Assembly: GCA_035771165.1 (NCBI GenBank)
Contig: JAWNZC010000419.1
Span: 3,270,001-3,334,000 of the forward strand
Length of the DNA: 64,000 nucleotides
Reading direction: 5' to 3'
Origin: Paragorgia papillata
Taxonomy: Eukaryota > Cnidaria > Anthozoa > Scleralcyonacea > Coralliidae
The notes under the pieces were generated by a model. That model ran no database searches, was not told where the DNA came from, and saw only the letters and a program-made list of their open reading frames with translations. This document shows, piece by piece, positions 12,339 through 23,154 of the stretch. How positions within the stretch are numbered: position 1 is the first letter of the stretch; each line of letters starts with the position of its first letter. The translations under genes and the position numbers were made by a program.

Positions 12339-13180
12339 GGCCCTGTTTACATGAAGCGGTTGAGTGTTCTAGTCAAATTTCGCATGTTGTTTCCTCTTGT
12401 TGTGTTTACATGAAGAAGATTGACGGATGGCTGAAGTCAATCCACGAAGTTGAGTGGATTGACTTGAGATTCAAGCAAGGGTCGACTTGAATGTCTCCAA
12501 TCTGATTCGTCTAAACACGGTTTGACTTGAAAATGACTTGATACGCATGAGTTAAGTTGGTGCGTGTCGTGCTAAATGACAGACGTTGAGAGAAGCACAG
12601 AAAATAGTGTTCCCAGGCTTTCTGGCAGGCGTATGTAAAAAAGTAGGATAAAAGTAGGACTAGAATTTTAGGAAAAGTAGGAATAAAGTAGGAAAATATA
12701 CAAAAAAGTAGGACAAAAGTAGGAATTTTTGGTGATTAATTCGCATGACAATACCACAAAAATATAATTTAACCTCACTTTTAATAAATTAAATATACAA
12801 AAGTGGCCTCCTCCTCCCCTACAGCCAACCTTACTCCACCTTTAACCAATAATATCATGTAAAAAATTAATTCAAATTTTCACCTGGCAGTTTCAAGACA
12901 AAAGCATAATGATTTCCCAAAACAGTTTTTAAAAAGTAGGATTTTACGAGAAAAAGTAGGAAAAAGTAGGAAAATCAAACAATTTTTAACAAAAAGTAGG
13001 AAAAGTAGGAAAGTGCAAAAAAAGTAGGAAAAAGTCGGATGGCAATAAAGCCTGTGTTCCAAAACCGAAAACAATGTTTCAAGCAGATCGGATTCTCCAT
13101 GTAAACATGTGCCCGGATTGACTTCACTCACGTTTTTCAATCCGATTCGACTGTCAATCCGCTTCATGTGAACACGGCCT
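12339..13180. mobile_element. TIR MITE (GGCCCTGTTTACATGAAGCGG) hosting a second element
   Basis: Termini GGCCCTGTTTACATGAAGCG and CGCTTCATGTGAACACGGCC are inverted. The body matches 46279-46925. An element with CAGG and CCTG ends is inserted at 12615-13054. Confidence 0.7.
12615..13054. mobile_element. hAT-like insertion rich in AAAGTAGGA
   Basis: The element begins CAGGCTTTCTGGCA and ends TGGCAATAAAGCCTG. It is flanked by GTGTTCC on both sides (7 bp, overlapping the terminal G) and interrupts the surrounding MITE. The interior is a degenerate array of AAAGTAGGA-like units on both sides of an AT-rich core. Confidence 0.6.
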
Positions 13181-13763
13181 TAAACTACAGATTCGTTCGA
13201 GAAGCTACAGAGCTCGCAAAACAGCCGTTACTTTTGGGTAGCCGTTACTTTTCAGTGGGTAGCCGGGTGGCCAAATCGTGTTGGTATGACAGCTTGATAT
13301 TTGACATATTTATGATGCAAATACAAATTAATTAACACATATACACATGTTTACTTGGCGAGTTTGTTTCTGTTTAGTTATACGAGTACACGAATTTCTA
13401 ATGTGTATTTAGAATAAAATTCAAACAATTAAATTCGTCTATTATGCGACGTTTAGCGCAAGCCTAACACGACGTTACATTTAACCGATGTAACTTTTTA
13501 TCTGAAAAAGAGCTCACAAATATAGTAATGGACTGACATGATTCCTCTAACAACAAAGCCTGAAAGCCTCTGGAACCACGGTATATATAAACATGTGTAT
13601 ACATGTAATGTAATGTTTTACGAAACATATAACTCGGTTATCCGTTAAATTCGACACACGAATTAATAAATTCTTCTCGGCAACGGATAATGCGACAATG
13701 AGTGTTCGAGTTACACGACGAATTATCGTTGCGTCGAATTAAATGTTTTCTTCGGTTTGTCTA

Positions 13764-14058
13764 CCCTGCGAGCAGAGCCTTCTTTTCCTTATTTCTTCGC
13801 TGGGAGAGAGGAAGAAAAGTAGGCTCTGCTGTATTCGTGTTTGGCTTCGTCCAGGATTTAGGACGAAGTAACCCGTTTAAGACCTGTTTAACCGGTTCTC
13901 GTTTTGTTTTCTGCTCTGATTATTGGGACTGGGTTCGAGATTGTAACCAAGCAACTGACATGCATGCGCAATGGAAACCAGTCACGAATACAGCAGAGCC
14001 TACTTTTCTTCCTCTCTCTCAGCGAAGAAATAAGGAAAAGAAGGCTCTGCTCGCAGGG
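13764..14058. mobile_element. TA-flanked MITE, CCCTGCGAGCAGAGCC termini
   Basis: Element of 295 bp with inverted repeats of about 80 bp (CCCTGCGAGCAGAGCCTTCT and complement) and a TA duplication on each side, as for Tc1/mariner-type elements. Open frames on both strands here derive from the arms. Confidence 0.78.
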
Positions 14059-14569
14059 TACTGTTTGTGACAATTCGGAGGCCATGTTTTCAAGAAGTCG
14101 TTTTCAGGCTCCACGAGTCCAAGTAAAAACAATTATATTCGACTGAATTTCGACGTTTAACTCGATGTGACATTACCGATGAATTTAATTCGAATTAAAT
14201 TCGTCTATTGCAGTATTGCAGGCCTTACTTTTGGGTAGTCGTTGCTTTCGGGAGGACCGCTACTTTCTGAAGAGTATCGAACATTTGACTTGAAATTTAA
14301 GTTATATATAAAGCACAATATATACTTTTTTCTGACAAGTATTTTTCACGGCGAGGCGTATAACTTCCTTACATATGCATGAACAAAATAACACTCCGCA
14401 CTTTCACGCAGGATTTGAATATAATTGTTTACTTCGACTCAAGTGCTTGGACTCTTAAAATAAACAGTATAAAACAAAAGCAAGCAGAGGCGGCACTTAA
14501 TAAGTTCTGCCATAATCTATACTACATCATCCTTTAGCCTACGTCAAGCTGTGTGAAATTAGCGCCCAC

Positions 14570-15562
14570 GAAAAGCAAAGCAAAGTAAAGCAAAAATAAG
14601 CAAAGCAAAGTAAAGCTAACAAGGCAAAGAAAGTAAAGTAAAGCTTAGCAAGGCAAATAAAACGAAAGCAAGGCAAAGCAAGGCAAAGCAAATCGAGGCG
14701 AGGCGAGGCGAGGCGAGGCGAGGCGAGGCGAGGTAAGGTAAGGTAAGGTAAGGTAAGGTAAGGTAAGGTAAGGTAAGGTAAGGTAAGGTAAGGTAAGGTA
14801 AGGTAAGGTAAGGTAAGGTAAGGTAAAGTAAAGTAAAGTAAAGTAAAGTAAAGTAAAGTAAAGTAAAGTAAAGTAAAGTAAAGTAAAGTAAAGTAAAGTA
14901 AAGTAAAGTAAAGTAAAGTAAAGTAAAGTAAAGTAAAGTAAAGTAAAGTAAAGTAAAGTAAAGTAAAGTAAAGTAAAGTAAAGAGAAGTAAAGTAAAGTA
15001 AAGTAAAGTAAAGAGAAGTAAAGTAGGGTGTAGGGTAGGGTAGGGTAGGGTAGGGTAGGGTAGGGTAGGGTAGGGTAGGTAGGGTAGGGTAGAGTAGGGT
15101 AGAGTAGAGTAGGGGTAGTAGGGTAGGGTAGGGTAGGGTAGGGTAGGGTAGGGGTAGGGTAGGTAGGGTAGGGTAGGGTAGGGTAGGGTAGGGTAGGGTA
15201 GGGTAGGGTAGGTAGGGTAGGGTAGGGTAGGGTAGGGTAGGGTAGGGTAGGGTAGGGTAGGGTAGGGTAGGGTAGGGTAGGGTAGGGTAGGGTAGGGTAG
15301 GGTAGGGTAGGGTAGGGTAGGGTAGAGTAGAGTAGAGTAGAGTAGAGTAGAGTAGAGTAGAGTAGAGTAGAGTAGAGTAGAGTAGAGTAGAGTAGAGTAG
15401 AGTAGAGTAGAGTAGAGTAGAGTAGAGTAGAGTAGAGTAGAGTAGAGTAGAGTAGAGTAGAGTAGAGTAGAGTAGAGTAGAGTAGAGTAGAGTAGAGTAG
15501 AGTAGAGTAGAGTAGAGTAGAGTAGAGTAGAGTAGAGTAGAGTAGAGTAGAGTAGAGTAGAG
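14570..15562. repeat. Pentanucleotide array with blocks of related units
   Basis: About 1 kb of 5-bp units changes stepwise along the array: AAGCA, then GGCGA, GGTAA, AGTAA, GGGTA and finally GAGTA. The reverse strand reads as long false proteins (LLYSTLLYS). It is not telomeric: the unit is TAGGG, not TTAGGG, and it lies inside the window. Confidence 0.92.
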
Positions 15563-15944
15563 ACCATTCGTTATTTCACAAAACGAAAGATAAAACAACA
15601 ACGAAATTTAGTTTTATTTAAAAAAATGATAAATAACCATTGCAATTACACTTGACAGGATTGCATACTATACTACGATTAGAGCCCTACATGGCATTAA
15701 AAAACTCAACTAAAAGACATTGCAACGCGCGTGAAAAACATCTCTTAACCTAACCTCGAAAAAAACGTTCTATCTGCCCCCTGTTAGGTTCCCGTTGTTA
15801 AGGACGTTCGGACATATTTCGTTGCTAGGCTACAGTTGCTAAGGATGGCTAATTTGAACAGGTAATCGATTTCGAGAATGGTTACAGATTTAAGGAATAA
15901 CCAAGATAGTGCATGTATAGAATATATAGGCAACAATTTTTGGT

Positions 15945-16160
15945 ATGGTGACGTATGACATTTACAATGACGTCACATAATGGCGTCACACAATGACGTT
16001 ATACATGCCATATGATTACGTCACAAAATGGCGTCACATGACGGTGTATAATGACGTCACGATAACGTCGTATAATGACATACAATTACGTTATATACTT
16101 ACATCGCTAACGTCACTATATGACGTCATTATATGACATCATTATATGATGTCAACAAAC
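15945..16160. promoter_or_regulatory. Cluster of TGACGTCA-like sites
   Basis: In about 215 bp there are three or more TGACGTCA palindromes and many TGACGT, GACGTAA or GCGTCAC variants, spaced about 14-20 bp within AATGACGTCACATAATGG-type units. It may be a degenerate tandem repeat, or a CREB/ATF-type binding cluster. No gene start is adjacent. Confidence 0.4.
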
Positions 16161-16549
16161 ATTCAGGCCGAATCCTTAGCAACGGGTTTACATCTGTCAA
16201 ATTGACACCCTTATTACAAAATATCCAACTAAATTCAACCCACCGTATACTTGGCGAAAAAAATGGCGAATTGTACATTTAACTATATCGAGCCTTTGAA
16301 AATTCCTTGTTTCGAGGCAATGTCTATTCCAAATTATTTCTATTTTTTTAATTATTTCTAATTATTACTATAAATACGTCATTAAATACTCGAAACATTA
16401 CATGTCAAACATCCTAAACAAATTTTCAGACGATATTCGCTCAAAATATCCGCGAAAGTTATTACAACCAAACATATCCGAAAATGCCTGAGAGATTGAG
16501 TAGACGAGCCATCCATGGAATAGTATTTATTATATGCTCACAAACGTAG

Positions 16550-16790
16550 CCTAGTTCACATACAAGGTCGACATAAGCATAAACACAAAAACAAAGCATA
16601 ACTTTCCTTCTGGGACTTGCGAAGACAAAACAACGATAACTTTTCGTTTGTTTCGTCTTTTGTTCTGCTCTTGGCTTATTATTTAGTTATGATTATGATT
16701 GTCCTATTGTCGCAGGCTTTGACTTGTTTTGCCATTTTTGTTTTGCCTTTTATGCTTATGTCGCTAGTGTGAACCGGACTTTATAGCCTG
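16550..16790. mobile_element. TIR MITE (GTTCACACTAGCGACATAAGC-like)
   Basis: CAAGGTCGACATAAGCATAA near the left end is matched inverted by TTATGCTTATGTCGCTAGTG near the right end. The centre has a palindromic GTTTTGTC region. Confidence 0.6.
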
Positions 16791-16837
16791 TGTGGTCAGT
16801 GGGATGGCGCGTTTTCTTATTAAAGTGCTTATATCAC

Positions 16838-17562
16838 TTGTGGGGTTTTAACGTATTTAAATAGAGCAGAAAAAATCAGTTAATAAGTTATTTTGCCGTT
16901 TTTGATTTAGTCAAATACTTCCTGACATATTGGCTTCCGAACATGCCAATTCTCAAAAATTTCCGTCGTTCATTTTAACACCTTGGGGGCCTGGGACTCA
17001 GGAACGAGGCAATCCAAAACAACTACAATCCTGGCCAAAATTAACTAGGACAGTCGCGTAAAACGAACTTAAGCGCATCAATTCCTAAGATTATGTCCCC
17101 CACTACCCCCGTTCAATGTTGGTTAGAAAATGAAATGCAAAGTATATTCAGCGCAAATTTTTATCAACATTGAATGGGGGGAGCGGGAGGAATGATTTTT
17201 AAAAGGAAATTTGATATCAGATGTGGTTTAAGGCAAGGTGTCCGAGTGATTTTGACCAGGATTGTACGTTTCGGCTTGATTCCCAAAAACCGACATATAT
17301 TTGACTGAAAAATCGAAATGTTGAGCTCACACCCGTTTTCCAGTACGCACGAGAGTTCCAACTAAGAAGACAGTCGGCTTAGGTTCCTGAGTCCCAGGCC
17401 CCCGTGCTTAAAAATGAAAGCCGGAAATTTTTGGCGAAAAGCCGAAATTGGCATGTTTAAAGGCTTATATCTCAGAAACTATTAAAGAAAATCAAAAACG
17501 GCAAAATAACTTATTAACTAACTTTTTTTGCTCTATTCAAATACGTTAAAACCCCACTCTGA
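16838..17562. mobile_element. Large TIR element with a nested MITE
   Basis: Outer arms of about 170 bp (GGGGTTTTAACGTATTTAAA, then GCCTGGGACTCAGGAAC) are inverted at 17380-17562. The centre at 17026-17264 is an independent TA-flanked MITE also found at 24357-24859. Confidence 0.7.
17026..17264. mobile_element. TA-flanked MITE, CAATCCTGGCCAAAATTAAC family
   Basis: Termini CAATCCTGGCCAAAATTAAC and TGATTTTGACCAGGATTG lie within TA duplications, a Tc1/mariner-like signature. Two further copies are joined head to tail at 24357-24859. Confidence 0.75.
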
Positions 17563-17619
17563 GTGCCCGCTAGTATACGTGTGTATTAGTCCGGTGGGAA
17601 ATTTAAAATAATTTTCACT

Positions 17620-18515
17620 TTAAAATGTCCATGAAGTAAAATATTTGTTGGTTCAATGAAGAGAGGAGCATTTACTGAAAATTTCAAGAGAATCTGATGT
17701 ATAGGTATTCGAGTTATGAACTCTAAAAAGAGATCGTCAATTGACGTTATTGGAGGATTGGTGCCAAGCCACAGGGGGAATGCCACCCCCTGATCAGACG
17801 TGACCATGGCAACCCCGTCACAGCCCACCTCCAGGCACCAGTCACACTGTCAAAGCAGTGGAAATATATACTTATCTTGCATTATATCAGGAGTGTGTGG
17901 GTGGGTCAACACAGCGCAAAGCAAGACATCTTCAAGTATCTACTAAATAGATAGCGCGCGCAAAAACAGTCAAGCTCAGACCACGCTGACGAGACTTTGA
18001 TGAGCGCTGAGATAATCTCCCAAATTATAATGAGTGACCACTGACCAAATATGTAATAAATAGATAGCGCGCGCAAAACCAGTCAAGCTCAGACCATGCT
18101 GACAAGACTTTGATGAGCGCTGAGATAATCTCCCAAATTATAATGCGTGAGCGCTGACTAGCATTGTCTCCTTTTTTACCTTGCCTAAATTACATTTAGC
18201 CACATTTAAAGTTTGCCATGGCTAGTTCGTTTTTGGAGAACTTTGGGCTTCTTGGTAACAAGGTCTTGTGACGAACACAAATGGACAACAATGCATAAGA
18301 ACAATTTCCATTTGCGTACGTCATAAAGCAGTGTTACCAAGAAGCCTGAACTTCTCTTAAAACGAACTAGCTTTGGCAAACTTTGGGAGTTCATAACTCG
18401 AGAACTTTTCTCTACATTCTCTTGAAATTTTCAGTGAATGCGCCTGTCGTGCTCTTTTGGCCATTAAAACAATAAAAATGCCAACGAGATTTTTACTTCA
18501 TAGACATTTTTAAAC
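17620..18515. repeat. Nested inverted and direct repeats
   Basis: A unit of about 114 bp containing AGATAGCGCGCGCAAAA is tandemly duplicated from about 17946 and 18059. At 18200-18385 lies a palindrome (GCCATGGCTAGTTCGTTTT with AAAACGAACTAGCTTTGGC). Outer inverted matches near 17620 and 18490 suggest a composite TIR element. The GAGGTCATAAGGGCTAATTT block also occurs at 37160. Confidence 0.55.
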
Positions 18516-18693
18516 GAGGTCATAAGGGCTAATTTATATGCACATAAAATATTCGGCCCAAAATATTATTTTGCGAGACGCACTCGCTTGGCTAACTGAC
18601 TTGTTTTAAGATGAAAAAAAACCCAACTCAAAAGCGTGATGGTATTGTGCGATATAAACATGTTAAATCAGTATTTCAAATGACGCAACCAGA

Positions 18694-18896
18694 TTACGCC
18701 ATTGCGGGCTCGGAATCGTCGTACAGCGGATTATTGTCATCAGACATGGCCAGATCGTTATAGCGAGCTGGGCGTCTCAGGCTGAAGCGTTTAGTTTTTC
18801 TCAACCAAACTATGAGACCAGTCAGTGAAGCGATGAAAATGATTGCGCTCAGGGCAATGAGAGCAGTCGCAGCTCCAGAAAGCGATTTCGATTTGC
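18694..18896 (-). CDS. Last coding exon: membrane helix and NPLY tail
   Basis: The acceptor is a pyrimidine tract ending in CAG directly before base 18896. The exon enters in phase 1 and ends with TAA at 18694-18696. It encodes a short KSKS linker, a hydrophobic stretch of about 23 residues (ATALIALSAIIFIASLTG then LIVWL), a basic stop-transfer segment (RKTKR, then RRPAR) and an acidic tail of about 25 residues. The tail contains NPLY, which fits the NPxY class bound by PTB-domain and clathrin adaptors. The predicted topology is outside N-terminus, inside C-terminus. No clear AATAAA was seen downstream on this strand. Confidence 0.82.
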
Positions 18897-19086
18897 CTGC
18901 ATAGAAGAGAGAAAAACGAATCAAGCGTGTGCGTAAAATCCACTGATCTCTATACAACTGCATATAAGATGTATGACCTGGGCTCTCCATCCGAGCCGTA
19001 GTAGCTCAATACCTAGAGTATTTGTTCATTACACAACAACCTCGGTACTTGTATAGTAAATATATAAAAAATATTTGTTAGCTTAC

Positions 19087-19159
19087 CAAGCTTTGGGCAG
19101 TTATTTGGATCCACACTAACGATCACATTTTGTACTAAGACTTGCTTGGCTATAGATAT
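19087..19159 (-). CDS. Module 3, third exon
   Basis: This 73-bp exon enters in phase 0 after TTCTCAG and leaves in phase 1 at G|GTAAGC. It encodes 24 residues ending in [10 protein letters not shown] and aligns with the third exon of module 2 (VDPSHCPGYHG). It supplies the last cysteine of module 3 and joins in frame to the membrane exon. The intron upstream of it on this strand is almost entirely a CCAA tetranucleotide array. Confidence 0.8.
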
Positions 19160-19196
19160 CTGAGAACAATAAACAAACAAGTGTTTAAAGATTTCA

Positions 19197-19592
19197 CCAA
19201 CCAACCAACCAACCAACCAACCAACCAACCAACCAACCAACCAACCAACCAACCAACCAACCAATCAACCAACCAACCAACCAACCAACCAACCAACCAA
19301 CCAACCAACCAACCAACCAACCAACCAACCAACCAACCAACCAACCAACCAACCAACCAACCAACCAACCAACCAATCAATCAATCAATCAATTAACCAA
19401 CCAACCAACCAACCAACCCAACCAACCAACCAACCAACCAACCAACCAACCAACCAACCAACCAACCAACCAACCAACCAACCAACCAACCAACCAACCA
19501 ACCAACCAACCAACCAACCAACCAACCAACCAACCAACCAACCAACCAACCAACCAACCAACCAACCAACCAACCAACCAATCAACCAACCA
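19197..19592. repeat. (CCAA)n microsatellite
   Basis: About 395 bp of CCAA units with a small AATC-rich interruption at 19374-19395. It fills the intron between the last two module-3 exons. All WLVG-type open frames here are spurious. Confidence 0.95.
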
Positions 19593-19650
19593 ATTCACGA
19601 CTTACTAGCTACCGTTTGGTCAGTGCTAACTACAAAAAGTAAGTCCTTAC

Positions 19651-19856
19651 GTTTACAGCAATATCATTTCCAGTCCTTTTCAGTCCCACGGTCATTGGAT
19701 GTGGCATTTCGGAAGTGCCCCCATCTTTGAAGGCGTGAGTATAAGTGTGATTGTCCGCCACTATACGCATATGTAGAATGGTAGGATAGCTACAGTAATC
19801 CAGACTTGTCACAGAGTCAAATTCGTCATTACCAAACTTTCCATGGCAACTAAGTT
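19651..19856 (-). CDS. Module 3, second exon
   Basis: This 206-bp exon is entered in phase 1 after TTCTTACGTAG and left in phase 0 at AAC|GTAAGG. Its first cysteine (LSC) lies four residues after the preceding exon's last cysteine, and the next lies 17 residues on, followed by x2-P (CSYP), exactly as in the other two modules. It contains an NHT N-glycosylation sequon. The rest is rich in alternating hydrophobic residues, which suggests a small beta-rich extracellular fold. Confidence 0.83.
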
Positions 19857-20253
19857 CTACGTAAGAAACACAAATGTCACTAGGGACCTTAAGCAAGCAC
19901 AACGCGAACGGCACGACGACGACCCAAGTACAATAGTATTTTTGAACCAAAACAAAACGTTGAGTAATTTGCAGTCCCAAGAGTAATCCCAACACCGTCC
20001 TCGTTGCACATACAACGTCAACAGAAGCGTTTTCACGTTTTCAAGACAACGTTGTGGCAAGGAACAGCAAAAGCTGTTAGTTTACTTAGGCGTTAATCTA
20101 TTGTACGTCACGTTGTCGAAACTATGGTTGCTTAGGCGTTAATCTATTCTTACGTCACGTTGTCGAAGCTATAAAGCATACAATATACGATGTCCTGATC
20201 CATGTTTTTTTTTTAAATGTAGTAACTTGATTGCTGTCGTCGCCCTAGCTTGC

Positions 20254-20748
20254 TTAAAGGGCAAATGACTCGAAAATTAAGTTTGTCTTATTGAAAAGAA
20301 CATTCAAAATGATAAAATAACATCTTTTGCAGTTTAAGGTTTCCTTGCTTCGTTTTTGAGATATTCCAGTTTGTTTCATATGCAAATGACACAACTTTTT
20401 ACGTCACACGTGCATAATGAGTATTATGAGTTACCGAGGGAAGGTTACATATCTTTGCTATTGTGAAACGAAATCACTTGGAATTCTACATGTTTGGTGT
20501 TGTGGATAGAAACACGCACAAGCTTCCTTTGAGTTAAGCCCATGTTTTCATAATAGCAAAGATATGTAACCTTTTCTGATAACTCATTATGCACATGTGA
20601 CGTAAAAAGTTGTGTCATTTGCATATCAAACAAGCTGGAATATCTCAAAAACGAAGCAAGGAAACCAAAAACTGCAAAAGATGTTATTTTATCATTGTAA
20701 ATGTTCTTTTCAATAAGACAAACTTAATTTTCGAGTCATATGCCCTCC
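20254..20748. mobile_element. TTAA-type MITE copy
   Basis: Long inverted repeats (TGACTCGAAAATTAAGTTTG and complement) match the family at 10795-11275. The left TTAA is intact and the right end has decayed to CCCTCCC. It sits in the intron between module-3 exons one and two. Confidence 0.65.
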
Positions 20749-21346
20749 CTATTATCCTATATCACAAATCTCTGTACTGTTAGAGTACCTTTAAATAAGC
20801 TTGGGCGGTTGATTACAATTAAAACCGCCAAATGTGCCGAATGGTTCATTTGGCTACGACTTACATCCAACAACGGAACACGTGACGCAATATCACAGCT
20901 ATCCTCACCAGTCTCCTCACAGGGACTCAGCCATGACACGTTTTCGGGCGGCTATCTGACTCTACAATGCAGCACGCCACCCGCCACAGCTATTTACATC
21001 AGACTCACAGCCGAGACATGGCGACATGAATTCTTCATGCAGCTCAATAATTGTGACGCCTAGTCACAGCTACTATCTTTAGTCTTTAGTCTTTAGTCAC
21101 TTTCGCAGATGCTACTTGTCTCGCCGCTGAGACATTTATAGTGCATCGGGCTGTTGAACGTTGAGCATTTGCGACATCGCGATATCGTTATTCTCCTCCA
21201 GACATGTGCGCAATGGCTCGCTGTTAACCTTGAGTAAATTGCATCTACTCTCATCAAAAAACTAAAATATACCGACCACAGTAAATAAATAATCAGGACG
21301 CTTTCCCGATTTTTCTGAAAGCCAAACCGAAAGAAACGGTTTATTA
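20749..21346. other. Unassigned intron sequence
   Basis: This part of the intron between module-3 exons one and two shows no repeat that I recognise. A 107-codon open frame on the plus strand (20740-21063) has no signal peptide, family motif or splice support and runs opposite to the host gene. Confidence 0.4.
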
Positions 21347-21853
21347 TTAAAGTGCCAATACAGCGAAATTTCACCCCAGTTTTTTATGATTGCATTTGAA
21401 AGAACACTTAAAATGACAACGTAACATCTTTCGTAGAATTTCGTTTCCTTGCTTCATTCTTGAGATATTCAGGTTTGTTTGATATGCAAATGTCATACTT
21501 ATGACATCACACTGCATAATGACTTTTTGAAATAGCATCAATTTTAGGATAGTCCAAATATTTTACACCCAGCTACACACGTTTAGTCACCAGTCATGGC
21601 TACATACATGCAAGTGCAAATTTTTATTAAGTACTTTCGATAAGCACTCTCAAAGAAAATCATACTTTTCTAAAAAGTCATTATGCAGTGTGATGTCATA
21701 AGTATGACATTTGCATATCAAACAAACCTGAATATCTCAAGAATGAAGCAAGGAAACGAAATTCTACGAAAGATGTTACGTTGTAATTTTAAGTGTTCTT
21801 GCAAATGCAATCATAAAAAACTGGGGTGAAATTTCGCTGCATTGGCACTTTAA
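21347..21853. mobile_element. TTAA-flanked MITE, copy b
   Basis: Element of 507 bp with TTAA on both sides, near-identical in reverse complement to 1191-1702, including the asymmetric centre (CACACGTTTAGT). It lies 60 bp downstream of a module-3 donor. Confidence 0.78.
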
Positions 21854-21913
21854 TAAATCTGAAAGAAGTGGGTAAACCGCCCAAGCTTACTTTTAAAACA
21901 TCAGATAACTTAC

Positions 21914-22042
21914 CGTTACATTGTTCGTCAACTTTACAGGAGGTGGTAGATGTTTGTTCTGGGTCTCCAGAGTTAGACATTCGCTTTTCAATAATCTTAC
22001 CTATAGTAAGCAGACCTTTGCATTGTGGATCTCGACCAGGAG
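21914..22042 (-). CDS. Module 3, first exon
   Basis: This 129-bp exon is phase 1 at both ends, with acceptor CTTTACAG and donor G|GTAAGT. It encodes 43 residues starting APGRDPQCKGLL and ending CKVDEQCN, which matches the first exons of modules 1 and 2 (NPEC at the start, C-x5-C at the end). It lacks the PG turn seen in the other two modules. A 0.5-kb TTAA-flanked MITE sits immediately downstream of its donor, in the intron. Confidence 0.8.
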
Positions 22043-22082
22043 CTGTAAAGATATACAAATGATCTAGGTTAATAGCTACCAA

Positions 22083-22925
22083 GCTTTGCCTTGCCTTTTC
22101 CTTGCTTGGCCTTGCCTTGCCTTGCTTTGCTTTGCTTTGCCTTTTCCTTGCTTTGCTTTGCCTTGCTTTGCCTTGCCTTCCCTTGCTTTAATTGGCTTGC
22201 TTTGCTTTGCCTTGCCTTTCCTTGCTTTGTTTTGCTTTGCCTTGCCTTGCTTTGCCTTGCTTTGCCTTGCTTTGCCTTGCTTTGCCTTGCTTTGCCTTGC
22301 CTTACCTTGCTTTGCCTTGCCTTGCTTTGCCTTCCTTTCCTTGCTTTGCCTTGCCTTACCTTGCTTTGCCTTACCTTGCCTTGCCTTGCTTTGCCTTGCT
22401 TTGCCCTGCTTTGCCTTGCCTTGCCTTGCCTTGCTTTGCCTTGCCTTGCTTTGCCTTGCCTTGCTTTGCCTTTCCTTCCTTTGCTTTACCTTCTTTGCTT
22501 TCCCTTGCCTTTCCTTGCTTGGCTTTGCCTTGCCTTGCCTTGCTTTCCTTTACCTTGCCTTTCCTTGCTTTGCCTTGCCTTGCTTTCACTCGCCTTGCTT
22601 TGCTTTACCTTCCTTTGCTTTACCTTGCCTTGCCTTGCTTTGCCTTGCTTGGCTTTGCCTTGCCTTGCTTTCCTTTACCTTGCCTTTCCTTCCTTTGCTT
22701 TACCTTGCCTTGCCTTTCCTTGCTTTGCCTTGCCTTTCTTTGCCTTGCTTTACCTTGCTTTGCCTTCCTTTGCTTTACCTTGCCTTTCCTTGCTTTGCCT
22801 TGCTTGGCTTTTCCTTGCCTTGCTTTCCTTTACCTTGCCTCGCCTTGCTTTGCCTTGCTATGCCTTGCTAACCTTTCCTTGCTTTAGCTGCCGCAACTTT
22901 CCTTGCTTTAGCTTGCTCAGCTTTG
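22083..22925. repeat. Pyrimidine-rich pentanucleotide array (CTTGC/TTTGC)
   Basis: About 840 bp of mixed CTTGC, TTTGC, CTTTC and TTACC pentamers. It lies inside the intron between module 2 and module 3. The frames reading LALLCLALPCF are artefacts. Long polypyrimidine DNA of this kind can form unusual structures. Confidence 0.92.
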
Positions 22926-23015
22926 CTTTATTTGCCATCCAAAAGAAAGCCTTCCCATCTAACTTCCCACCCTGAAGCGACAGTTTATGTCAGACAGTTT
23001 CTACATTCCACCTAC

Positions 23016-23112
23016 CATGGTATCCAGGGCAATGAGATGGATCTACAGTAATGCTCATATTCTTCACCAAAGTATATGGACGGTTCAACACAGGAATCTT
23101 CAACACAGGACT
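23016..23112 (-). CDS. Module 2, third exon
   Basis: This 97-bp exon is phase 0 in and phase 1 out (acceptor ATTACAG, donor G|GTAGGT). It encodes 32 residues including TLVKNMSITVDPSHCPG, homologous to the third exon of module 3. NMS is a potential N-glycosylation site. It is too short to stand out as an open frame and was found by looking for the phase-0 to phase-1 partner expected from module symmetry. Confidence 0.78.
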
Positions 23113-23154
23113 CTGTAATATAATAGACTAAATTATTATATTAGGGCTTTTTAT

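Noticed and set aside
13702..14146. Overlapping open frames on both strands
   Set aside because: They mirror each other because of the MITE arms at 13764-14058.
15025..15330. TAGGG repeats as an interstitial telomere
   Set aside because: The unit is the pentamer TAGGG, continuous with TAGAG and AGTAA blocks, not TTAGGG; it is part of the pentamer array.
14539..15601. Open frames of 318 and 342 codons on the minus strand
   Set aside because: They are translations of a 5-bp tandem repeat, which stays open in every frame free of stop codons; no coding signal.
19013..19598. Frames reading VGWLVGWL
   Set aside because: Produced by the (CCAA)n microsatellite; only 19087-19159 in this stretch fits a spliced exon.
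22086..22975. Cysteine-, leucine- and alanine-rich open frames up to 294 codons
   Set aside because: They arise from CTTGC/TTTGC pentamers inside an intron of the minus-strand gene.
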